Position numbers and translations under genes: made by a program. This document shows, piece after piece, positions 56,943-64,000 of a DNA stretch of 64,000 bases. Source of the stretch: JALOKP01 sp963800865 (GTDB taxonomy: Bacteria; Acidobacteriota; Polarisedimenticolia; J045); the NCBI GenBank assembly GCA_963800865.1, contig CAWDCL010000005.1:496001-560000 (forward strand), in the 5' to 3' direction. Every line of letters begins with the position of its first letter. Position 1 is the first letter of the stretch. The notes beneath the pieces are model-generated. The model did no database searches. It had not been told where the DNA came from and saw only the letters and a program-made list of their open reading frames with translations.

Positions 56943-57881
56943 ATGGCCGACGGCGACCGGTTCCTGACGCGACGCGATTTCCTGCGCGGCACCGCGGGCG
57001 CCGCGATGGCGGGGGCGAGCGGTGCGCTCGCCGCGACGAGCCCGGCGGCAGCGGCCTCGGGGGCGGCGCCCCCCTCCCCGGCTGCCGCGAGCGCCGCCAC
57101 GTCGTCCACCGTGGTGCTCGTGCGCGACGCCGCGGTGCTCGACGCGAGCGGCCGCGTGGCGCCGGATGTGCTGGCCTCGATGCTCGATCGCGCGGTCTGC
57201 GAGCTGGCCGGCGACGCCGCGCCCGTCGCCGCCTGGAAGACGTTCGTCAAGGCGACCGACACGGTCGGCATCAAGACCAACGCCTGGCGCTTTCTCGGGA
57301 CGCCGCCGCCGCTCGAGCAGGCGATCCGGCGGCGCGTGATCGAGTGCGGGGTCCCCGAGGCGAAGGTCGCGGTGGACGACCGCGGCGTGCTCGACAACCC
57401 GGTCTTCAAAGCGGCCACCGCGCTGATCAACGTGCGCCCGATGCGCACGCACCACTGGTCGGGCGTCGGCAGCCTGCTCAAGAACTACATCATGTTCTCG
57501 CCCAGCCCTCCCGACTGGCACGGCGACTCGTGCGCCGACCTCGGCGGGCTCTGGAAGCTGCCGATCTGCGCCGGCAAGACGCGCCTGAACGTCCTCGTGA
57601 TGCTGACGCCGCTGTTCCAGAGCGAAGGGCCGCACGACTTCAACGCCAAGTACACCTGGCCCTACAAGGGGCTGATCGTCTCGACCGACCCGGTCGCGGC
57701 CGACGCCACCGGGCTGCGCATCCTCGAGGCCAAGCGCCGCGCCTTCTTCGGGACCGACCAGCCGTTCGAGGTCCCGCCCAAGCACATCCGCGTCGCTGCC
57801 GAGAAGTTCGGGCTGGGCGTCGCGGACCCGTCGCGGATCCAGCTGAGGAAGCTGGGGTGGACGGAGGAGGCGCTGGTCTAG
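56943..57881 (+). CDS. TAT-exported DUF362-domain protein
   Basis: A 312-residue protein with a twin-arginine signal (FLTRRDFLRGTAGAAMAGA). After an Ala/Pro-rich spacer comes VVLVRDAAVLDASG, WKTFVKATDTVGIKTNAW, a DUF362-type core (VIECGVPEAKVAVDDRGVL; MRTHHWSGVGSLLKNYIMFSPSPPDWHGDSC) and LIVSTDPVAADATGLRILEAKRR. DUF362 proteins often bind an Fe-S cluster or metal; here only a few Cys are present (SCADLGG, ICAGK). TAT export implies it folds, probably with a cofactor, before crossing the membrane. Follows the DUF6599-like lipoprotein. Confidence 0.8.
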   Translation: MADGDRFLTRRDFLRGTAGAAMAGASGALAATSPAAAASGAAPPSPAAASAATSSTVVLVRDAAVLDASGRVAPDVLASMLDRAVCELAGDAAPVAAWKTFVKATDTVGIKTNAWRFLGTPPPLEQAIRRRVIECGVPEAKVAVDDRGVLDNPVFKAATALINVRPMRTHHWSGVGSLLKNYIMFSPSPPDWHGDSCADLGGLWKLPICAGKTRLNVLVMLTPLFQSEGPHDFNAKYTWPYKGLIVSTDPVAADATGLRILEAKRRAFFGTDQPFEVPPKHIRVAAEKFGLGVADPSRIQLRKLGWTEEALV

Positions 57882-57907
57882 CTCGAACCGGGGCGGCCGG
57901 TTGCCGC

Positions 57908-58502
57908 TCAGGCCAGCCGCAGCCCCGCGTGCCGGGCGATCGCCTCGAAATCGCGGTCGAGCGTGAGCAGCGCCGCCCCGAGTTTCGATTGGCAGTCGCT
58001 GCGACGATGCACTCGCCCGTGCCGCGGACGGTCGAGCCTCGGCCCGGGCATCCGGTAGCCCGCGTGCCGCGCGGACGTGCAGTCGCAAGACCACGCTCTG
58101 CCGGGCCGCGTTCCCCGACATGCCCTACGTCCGCTGAAGGCCGGACTCGGTGCGCGGAACTCCCGGGCATTCCTCCCCGATACCGCGACGGAGCGATCCT
58201 CGACGAGGTCCAGCGTCCCGGAGCTGCTGTCCCCTCCAGCCGGTAGAGAGCGGCCGGCGCGGGGTCGCTCGTCCTCTCGGGATCTGCGAACCGGGCTCGA
58301 GCCGCGGCAGCCGGCGCACGACCCGCAGCGCCCGCTGAAAGTCGAGATCGGACCGGAACCCCTGCAGCAGCTCAGCCGCAATGACCGGGAGGATCGCCAG
58401 GACGGTCCGGCCGAGCTGCAGCTCCAGCGTGAGCCGGTCGGCGGCAGACCCCTCCCCGGCGGTGAAGTACTCCACCCAGGCCGAGGTGTCGACGACGATC
58501 AC
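57908..58502 (-). pseudogene. vapC: Broken VapC-type PIN-domain toxin
   Basis: The N-terminal PIN signature VVDTSAWVEYFTAGEGSAAD (first catalytic Asp) and AELLQGFRSDLDFQRAL open at a GTG overlapping the vapB stop (GTGA). The C-terminal piece ALLTLDRDFEAIARHAGLRL (last catalytic Asp) is found at 57908-57975 in another frame. A middle block STVRGTGECIVAA lies in a third frame. The total span of 595 bases is about 200 more than a VapC needs. Several indels and an insertion have therefore destroyed it. It should not cleave RNA. Confidence 0.75.
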
Positions 58503-58702
58503 GAGCGCGACCGCCGCCAGCCGTCGACGTCCCCGGACCAGCGCAGCTCGCCACGCAGCAGCGCCGCCGCGCGGAAGAGGTCCGCCTGCTCGACCAGCCG
58601 GCGCAGCGCGAGGTGCACGACTTCGCGCTTGGACCGCGCGCCGGTGATCTTCATCGCCCGGGCGACGAGCGCGTCGTCGAGCACGATGTTGGTGCGTCCC
58701 AT
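58499..58702 (-). CDS. vapB: VapB-type antitoxin
   Basis: A 67-residue protein: RTNIVLDDALVARAMKITGARSKREVVHLALRRLVEQAD is the DUF2191-type ribbon-helix-helix DNA-binding region, followed by a short toxin-binding tail (FRAAALLRGELRWSGDVDGW). The ATG at 58702 gives the usual start (MGRTNIVLDD). It is intact although the partner vapC is broken, so it may persist as an orphan repressor. The 218-bp gap 58703-58920 to the next gene has a locally AT-rich stretch (58720-58745, GATACACATTATC) likely to be the vapBC promoter and operator. Confidence 0.8.
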   Translation of the reverse strand: MGRTNIVLDDALVARAMKITGARSKREVVHLALRRLVEQADLFRAAALLRGELRWSGDVDGWRRSRS

Positions 58703-58920
58703 GGTCCGGCCCTCATCGTTGATACACATTATCTACTACTTTTGTGTATGCCGGCAACAGTCTGGCGGGGGCGACGCGACTGTAACGGAGAACGACCGCG
58801 GCGACCGACGCTCGACAGCGGCGGGCGTCCCGGCCGCGGGAGCGCGGCGCTCGATGGAATGGTCCGCCGGTTCGGCAGCGGGCGCCGACCCGATCCCGTA
58901 TCCTAGGCGCGGGGGTCCCC

Positions 58921-60390
58921 ATGGACGACACGCTCCTCACCTGGCTCCTCGCCCCGCCCGCCGCTGTCGGCCTGTTCTTCCTGGCCCGCTGGGGCTGGAT
59001 CCGCTGGCTCGACGCGCGCCTCGACCGCGCCGTCGACGAAGCGGGCGTCGAGATCGCGAAGCTCGGGCCCTTCGCCGGCGTCTCGGCCGCCGAGATCGGG
59101 GCGGTCGGCGCCTACTCGGTGTACGAGGCGATCCGGACGCTGGTGATGGTCGACGACCGCGTGCTCGACGCGATCGACTTCTCGCGCGGCGGCGTCTCGG
59201 TCGGGTTCCAGCGCGTCCAGGACCACCTGGCGACGCGCGTGGCCGGGGCCGGCGAGGCCGGGCCGGCGCTCAAGGACAACCTGCTCGGCTTCTACGCCGA
59301 CCAGGCGGCCGCCGCCCACCTGGCCGCGGAAGGGCACGTCGTCGAGTTCGCGCACGGCACGGCGCCGGGCGCGGAGCTGCTCGTCAACGGCCACCCGTAC
59401 CACGTCGAGATCGGGCTCGATCCGACGGTCGTCAAGCAGCACCTGGCGCAGTTCCCGGACGTGACCGTCGTCGTCAACCAGGAGCTGGCACCGCACTTCG
59501 AAGGGGTCGCGGGCGTCCTGGTCGATCCCGCGCTGTCGCACGCGGACGCGGCGGACCACGTGCAGAAGACGGTCGAGCGGGTCGGCGAGATCGGCAAGCT
59601 CGACCTGCACTTCCCGTTCATCACGTTCACGATCGCGCTCTTCGCCTACGCGCCGCTGGTCTTCAAGCGGCGCCTCTCCGTGCGGGACGCCGCGCGCTTC
59701 ACCGCGCTCGACACGGGCCTCGTGGGCGGCGGCGCGATGGCGCTGGGCAAGGCCGGGAGCCTCGTCGGGCTCGGGCTGGGCCCCGTCGGCGCCGCGGCGG
59801 GAGGGATCCTCGGCGCGCTCGCCGGCGGCCTCGGCGGCGCGGCCGGGGCGAGCTGGCTCAAGGGGCGCGGGTACCGCGGCGCGGTCGAGTCGTTCCGGCA
59901 GGAGCTGGAGGAGTTCGGCGCCGGGCTGCCGGACGCGCTGATCGAGAAGCGCCGCGCCGCCGACCGCAAGCAGCGCCGCGTCGCCGAGCGCTTCCCGCAC
60001 TCGTCGGCGGTCCGCGCGTGGCTCTGGCCGACGATGAACGACCGGATCTTCCGCCGGCTGACGGCGGACTTCGTCGCGCTCTTCGCGCGGATCGAGGAGC
60101 AGCTCGGCCGCGCGCGGGCGCTGCTCGTCGGAGACGGGCTCGCCGATACTTCCCCGGCCGCGTGCGCGGCCGCGGCGGGGCGCTACGGGCTGGAGCTGGT
60201 GCAGGCGGGAGAGATCTGGACGCCGGAGGTCGCGCGGCGGTTGCGGGCGATGGCCCGCGCCGCGGACACGGCGAACACCGAGGTGGAGAAGCTGAAAGCC
60301 GCGCGGGAGGCGAAGCAGCGCGTCGTCGCGGCGGTCACTTCGCCGATCCGGCGGGCGTTCGCGCGGCTGAAGGGGTGGCTCGGGAGCTGA
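58921..60390 (+). CDS. Hypothetical membrane protein with glycine-zipper region and degenerate nuclease-like segment
   Basis: A 489-residue protein not assigned to a family. It has an N-terminal membrane helix (LLTWLLAPPAAVGLFFLARWGW), then a segment about 120-185 (LLGFYADQAAAAHLAAEGHVVEFAHGTAPGAELLVNGHPYHVEIG) whose layout recalls restriction-endonuclease-like folds (helix, V-E-F, G-x-E/D-LLVNG, V-x-I-G). The Asp and Lys expected of a nuclease are Glu and Glu here. A Gly-zipper hairpin (about 270-320, many GxxxG) suggests membrane insertion, and the C-terminal helices are charged. The start ATG has GGGGGT-type sequence ahead. Function unknown; the fold comparison is tentative. Confidence 0.5.
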   Translation: MDDTLLTWLLAPPAAVGLFFLARWGWIRWLDARLDRAVDEAGVEIAKLGPFAGVSAAEIGAVGAYSVYEAIRTLVMVDDRVLDAIDFSRGGVSVGFQRVQDHLATRVAGAGEAGPALKDNLLGFYADQAAAAHLAAEGHVVEFAHGTAPGAELLVNGHPYHVEIGLDPTVVKQHLAQFPDVTVVVNQELAPHFEGVAGVLVDPALSHADAADHVQKTVERVGEIGKLDLHFPFITFTIALFAYAPLVFKRRLSVRDAARFTALDTGLVGGGAMALGKAGSLVGLGLGPVGAAAGGILGALAGGLGGAAGASWLKGRGYRGAVESFRQELEEFGAGLPDALIEKRRAADRKQRRVAERFPHSSAVRAWLWPTMNDRIFRRLTADFVALFARIEEQLGRARALLVGDGLADTSPAACAAAAGRYGLELVQAGEIWTPEVARRLRAMARAADTANTEVEKLKAAREAKQRVVAAVTSPIRRAFARLKGWLGS

Positions 60391-60529
60391 CGGGCTGGAC
60401 TTCCGCCGGCTCTCAGATGCGCCCCCGGAGACGGTGAAGAGACGTTGCCGGAGGGGGCGGGACTGGAGTAGTCTCGCGTCCGCTCGAACACGTGACCTGC
60501 GTCGTTCACGGTCGCGCAGAGGAATTGTG

Positions 60530-61375
60530 ATGAGATCCAGCTGGAGCGTCGGTTGCCGCGCGGCGTTGTTCTGTTTCGCAGTCGCCGCGCGGGTTCCCGC
60601 GGTGTCGCGGGCCGAGGCGCCGGCGGACAAGTGGGAGTGGCGCGTCACGCTCTGCGGCTGGTTCCCGGCGTTCGTCGGAGCCACGGAATTCCCGACCGGC
60701 GGGACCGGCCCGTCGTTCCAGGTCGACGCCAGCTCCATCATCGAGAACCTGAATTTCACCGCCATGGGCACGCTCGAGGCGCGCAAGGGACGGTGGGGCG
60801 GGTGGGCCGACGTGCATGTACGTCAACGTCGGCGGCGACAGGTCCGGATCGCGCGACTTGACCGTCGGGGGGTCGGCGATGCCCGGCAACGTCAAAGTGG
60901 ACGCCAACCTCGCCAGTCAATATGGAATCGTCGGCTCGTGTCCGCGGCCGGGACCTACTGCTGAGAAGACCCTCAACGCGCAACGAAACCGACATGCTGG
61001 GCGGCTTCGGAGCCAACGATGGACCAGACGTTCGACTGGAGCGTACGAACGGAAACATCGGCCCGCTCGGATTGCCCGGCCGCAACGGCGCGCGCCACCA
61101 CCAGTGCGTCGAACTGGGACGGCATCATCGGCCTGAAGGGAATCGCGACGCTGAGCGGAAACGGGCACTGGATCCTGCCGTACTAACCTGGACGTCGGGG
61201 ACGGGCCAGTCGGATCGTCGACCTGGCGGCCTTCGCCGGGATCGGCTACAGGTTCAAGTGGGGCGCGACGACGGTCGGCTGGCGCTACCTCGACTACAGT
61301 TCGATTCAGGACCGAGACGCTCGAGGGAGCTCACATGAAATCGGGCCGTTCGTCAGCCTGAGCCTCGCGTGGTGA
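60530..61375 (+). pseudogene. Decayed outer-membrane beta-barrel protein gene
   Basis: A signal peptide and WEWRVTLCGWFPAFVGATEFPTGGTGP, NLNFTAMGTLEARKGRWGGWADV start the gene at 60530. The remainder appears only by hopping frames: MYVNVGGDRSGSRDLTVGGSAMPG, AAGTYC, NETDMLGGFGA, GNIGPLGLPGRNGA, SNWDGIIGLKGIATLSGNGHWILPY, AFAGIGYRFKWGATTVGWRYLDYS and the final GPFVSLSLAW. At least six breaks, far more than in any other gene here, mark it as inactivated. Its family (WxWxLTxYGW barrel proteins) is common in Gram-negative bacteria and of unknown role. Confidence 0.75.
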
Positions 61376-61547
61376 CCTGATCCGCGCGGCAGCCCGTTCG
61401 CCGCGGCCCCGTTCGGCGGAAGGACGTTCCGACCCGGGAGCCGCTTTCCCGCACCCGGTGCTAGTCTTGTCGCATCGCAGGATGCGGGCAGGATCGCTCG
61501 CCCGTCAACATCGTTTCAGGCGCAGGCCGAATCAGGGAGGCACGGAA

Positions 61548-62427
61548 ATGAAGAATCTCGAAGGTGAATCGCTCCATCAAGGCGGCCCTTGTTGTTTCCC
61601 TTCTGCTCCTGCTGTTCGGTGCCGCCGTTGCGGACGCCGTCAAGGTGCAGGGCGTCATCACCGGGCGGAGCGGGGCCACCATGACCGTCCGGAGCCCGGA
61701 TTCGGGGATGGTGACCGTCCTCCTCACCCCGTCCACGCATGTCGACGAGATGGAGGGGATGTTCGTCACGAATCGCCTGGCGCCGACGGCGCTGGTTCCC
61801 GGGCTCCAGGTCACCGTGGAAGGTGCTTTCGACTCCAACAAGCAGCTGGTCGCGGACAAGGTCCTGTTCCAGGGCTCCGCGCTCCAGACCGCGCAGGACA
61901 TCCAGGCGGGCCTGGCGCCGGTCCAGCAGCAGCTCCAGCAGGATCAGAAGCAGATCCAGGCGGAGCAGAAGGCCACCGCCGATCAAGCAGCGGCGATCGC
62001 CGCGAACAAGGCGGCCATCGCGGAGGCCAACAAGCGCTTCGGCGAGCTTGGCGACTACAACATCCTGGGCGAGGTCACGGTCCTGTTCGGGAACGGCACG
62101 GTCGCGGTGGATCCGCAATACAAGCCGCAGCTTCTGAAGCTGGCCGCGCAGGCCAAGGGCATCAAGGGCTACGTGATCTCGGTGCAGGGATACGCGTCGA
62201 AAGTCGGAAGCGCCGCGCTGAACCAGAAGCTGAGCTCCGAACGCGCCGCGAACGTGACGGCCTTCCTGGAGCAGGAGGGCAAGATCCCGCTGACCAACAT
62301 GCTCGCTCCCGGCGCGATGGGGACGAGCAAGCAGGTGGCGCCGGATGCTACGGCGGAAGGGCAGGCTGAGAATCGGCGGGTCGTGGTCAGGATCCTGCAG
62401 AACAAGGCAATCGCCGGCGTCAACTGA
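61548..62427 (+). CDS. OmpA-family protein with N-terminal DUF5666-like domain, frameshifted at start
   Basis: Outer-membrane-associated protein. From an ATG at 61548 (ribosome site AGGGAGG 8 bases ahead) the frame reads MKNL; one extra base at 61559-61560 then gives KVNRSIKAALVVSLLLLLFGAAVADA, a signal peptide. Next come DUF5666-like strands (VQGVITGRSGATMTVRSPDS, VTVEGAFDSNKQLVADKVLF), a coiled coil rich in Gln (VQQQLQQDQKQIQAEQKATADQ), and an OmpA C-terminal peptidoglycan-binding domain (VLFGNGTVAVDPQYKPQLLKLA, ISVQGYASKVGSAALNQKLSSERAANVTAFL, ENRRVVVRIL). A GTG at 61564 would also start the frame but loses the good ribosome site. Confidence 0.82.
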
Positions 62428-62446
62428 GACGTGCGCATGAAACAGC

Positions 62447-62474
62447 GCGTACCTGCGACGAGTCGCAGGTACGC
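62447..62474. terminator. Perfect 13-bp inverted repeat after the OmpA-like gene
   Basis: GCGTACCTGCGAC, two bases, then GTCGCAGGTACGC, beginning 20 bases after the stop. A strong hairpin suitable as a transcription terminator. It lacks a clear T-run, so it could instead mark the end of the neighbouring insertion sequence, which begins 70 bp further on. Confidence 0.5.
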
Positions 62475-62541
62475 GGCGGGGGAAATTCGGGCGCGCCGCC
62501 GGGGCTGACGCCGGCGCCGCGCTCGATTGTCCGCCCTGGGC

Positions 62542-63687
62542 CTATCCGACGTACTTCGGGATGTAGGGCGCGACCTTCTCGCGGGGCCGGGCGCGGAAGC
62601 GTCCCTCGTAGGCTTCGCGGAATTCCTGGGGTAGCCCGGTGCGGCGCGGGAAGCGCCGCCGCTGGCACAGGCCGGTCCAGCCGCGCGGCCGTCGGGCCAG
62701 GCCCAGCCGCATCGCCGGGGTCGTCCGCGCCAGGGCCACCGTCCGCTCCGCGACCCCCTTGGTGTTGTTCTGGCCCAGCAGGAAGACCCAGCTGCGGTCC
62801 CACAGCCCGGCCGCCGTCTTCGGGAAGGCGATCGTCTCGCGCACCAGGCCCCGGATCGCGTGCCGCCCGTAGCCGTGCAGCGTGTTCACCTTCCAGAGCG
62901 GGTTCCCGGCATCCCGCCGGGCCCGGCTGCTGACCGTGGTGTGCTCGATCCGGCCGGGCTCCAGGGAGGCGACGGCCCGCGCGTAGTCCGGCTCCTCGTC
63001 GCTCCTCAACTTGAGGCTCCGGCCGGGCGGGACCAGGTCCACCAGCCGCGCCAGGATCTGCCGCGTCCGCCGCTCCCGCGCCCGCGGCTCCGGAAGCCCC
63101 AGCCGCGCGTCGCGCTCGGCTCGCCGGCGCCGCTGCTCCGGCCGCATCGTGCCCGAGCGCCGCAGCGCCGCGATGTTCACGTCCAGCACGAATCCGCTCT
63201 CCACTCCCACGGGCGTGTGCAGGTCCAGCGGCTCGTACTGGCTCCCCGCGAACGAGCGCAGCCCGTCGAACGCCACGTCCTCAGTCCACCGGCCGTGCAG
63301 CGCCTGGAGCTGCTCGAAGTGCGCCAGGAGCGCCTGCCGCGCCATCCCCCGGATCCGCCAGCGGACCGTGGTCGGCGCCACCTCGAGCACCCGCGCGGCC
63401 TGCCGAATCCCGGACCCGTTAAGCAGCAGGCGATAGATCCGGTCGTTCAGCCCGCAGCGCTTCTTCCAGTAGTCGTCGCTGAAGGTCGAGGAGCGGAACC
63501 AGCGGCCGCAGGCGAGGCAGCGGAAGCGCCGGACCCAGCCCGGCCGTCGCTCGATCTGGACGTAGCCCCGGGGCTGCCACAGGTCGTACGTCCCGGCCGG
63601 CGCCATGTGATGCGGACAGTCGGGGTTGGGACAGAACGGCGGGATGAAGTCCCGCACCCGCTCGGGGAGTTCCTTGCCGCGGCCCAT
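62542..63687 (-). mobile_element. IS1-like transposase (insertion sequence, ends not resolved)
   Basis: An intact 381-residue transposase. The N-terminal zinc ribbon has CPNPDCPHHMAPAG and FRCLACGRWFRSSTFSDDYW; then a helix-turn-helix (GIRQAARVLEVAPTTVRWRI) and a catalytic region beginning VAFDGLRSF (first Asp), later LRSDEEPDYARAV and HTTVSSRARRDAGNPLWKVN followed by HAIRGLVRETIAF. The last block parallels the NxxxRxxxxxxxRxT ending of IS1-like enzymes. No terminal inverted repeats or target duplication could be fixed. The nearest palindromes (62447-62474 and 63764-63794) do not match each other. The gene is undamaged while nearby genes are decayed, suggesting recent arrival. Confidence 0.8.
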
Positions 63688-63763
63688 GCGTCAAGCAGAC
63701 CACGCGGGCGGCGGTCGCGCAGCCTCCGCTCGCTCGCGGTGTCCCGGAGCCGGGAATCCCGGT

Positions 63764-63794
63764 GACCACGGGGCCCTGTGCAGGCCCCGTGGTC
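63764..63794. terminator. 12-bp inverted repeat after the partial cytochrome gene
   Basis: GACCACGGGGCC, seven-base loop, GGCCCCGTGGTC, perfect over 12 bp, lying 28 bases downstream of the stop of the minus-strand gene at the window end. A GC-rich hairpin there is best read as a terminator of that gene, shielding the transposase from read-through. Confidence 0.6.
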
Positions 63795-63821
63795 CACCGT
63801 GAGCTGTTTCTAGCGCACGTC

Positions 63822-64000
63822 TCAGTGCTTGTTGGGCGCCATCGGCACGCCGCGGCGCTCATACGTGATGTAGCTCTCCAGCGCGATCATCATCGGATCG
63901 TCAACCTTCAGCGGCTGCCCCTCCAGCGGCTGCTGAATGCACCAGTTGATCATGTCGCGGAGCGGAATCACCCGCCCCAGCTGCTGCTGGAACTTGGGGT
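63822..64000 (-). CDS. Probable c-type cytochrome, C-terminal fragment cut by window
   Basis: Only the last 59 codons are visible, ending PMAPNKH. They read QQQLGRVIPLRDMINWCIQQPLEGQPL, then DDPMMIALESYITYERRGV. The pattern arginine-Ile-x-x-Trp-Cys followed by G-x-P-L and (M/A)xALExYI is typical of the C-terminus of SoxA or TsdA-like dihaem cytochromes c, where the acidic-x-x-x-MxAL helix closes the fold. No haem CXXCH lies in the visible part, so the assignment is by this pattern only. Codon use is slightly less GC-rich than neighbouring genes. Confidence 0.5.
   Translation of the reverse strand, partial: PKFQQQLGRVIPLRDMINWCIQQPLEGQPLKVDDPMMIALESYITYERRGVPMAPNKH

Noticed and set aside
62447..63794. 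The two large palindromes as terminal inverted repeats of the insertion sequence
   Set aside because: Their sequences do not match each other, so they cannot be paired ends of one element; each fits a terminator of the adjacent gene better.

Overview
The window is GC-rich (roughly 70% or more by eye), densely packed and bacterial. Many start codons overlap the preceding stop (ATGA or GTGA). Several features point to a Gram-negative, probably aerobic, GC-rich lineage: signal-peptide porins and OmpA proteins, system II cytochrome c maturation, an S9 peptidase, a CstA carrier, and a sulfatase whose C-terminus resembles those common in Acidobacteriota. An acidobacterial (Thermoanaerobaculia-like) or similarly GC-rich environmental genome is my best guess, held with low confidence.

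Layout. 1-2.0 kb holds an ECF sigma factor, a membrane-anchored partner and a TonB-C-domain protein, all translationally coupled. 2.0-4.4 kb (minus) holds amidase, GerMN and murI, a cell-wall operon. 4.5-9.1 kb has tRNA-Glu, pterin dehydratase, a PEP/pyruvate-binding dikinase-like protein and an NHLRC2-like thioredoxin/NHL lipoprotein. 9.2-15.6 kb has an S9 peptidase facing the ccsA-resB cytochrome maturation pair. 15.7-19.5 kb (minus) is a four-gene module (ApbE, porin, FMN-binding protein, four-helix membrane protein) preceded by two Fur-box-like 7-1-7 palindromes. 19.7-28.5 kb holds a PQQ-type sugar dehydrogenase, a 2Fe-2S protein, a flavin reductase, apaG, a putative metalloprotease, nadA-ygfZ, a TPR protein and a rhodanese. 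28.5-34.7 kb has a fatty-acid desaturase, a ferredoxin reductase, cstA and a sulfatase.

34.8-42.4 kb is a glycosyltransferase followed by a coupled set matching every step of trans-4-hydroxy-L-proline catabolism to 2-oxoglutarate: epimerase, D-hydroxyproline dehydrogenase subunits, deaminase and semialdehyde dehydrogenase. It runs into a palindromic repeat cluster and converges on PEP carboxykinase. 44.2-46.3 kb has a class D beta-lactamase and an M24 peptidase. 46.4-54.6 kb is a complete kdp potassium-pump locus with an extra small membrane protein in front. 54.6-64 kb is accessory: hypothetical proteins, a TAT-exported DUF362 protein, a broken vapBC pair, a decayed outer-membrane gene, an OmpA-like protein, an IS1-like transposase and the end of a probable cytochrome c gene.

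The strongest anomaly is that at least 15 otherwise intact genes need a reading-frame change, at 17 sites, and every one is in the same direction: one extra base, never a net single-base loss. Spans of these genes are given as the joined gene, so a naive translation will not run through them. Residual consensus error is the simplest cause, but the one-sidedness deserves a check against reads.
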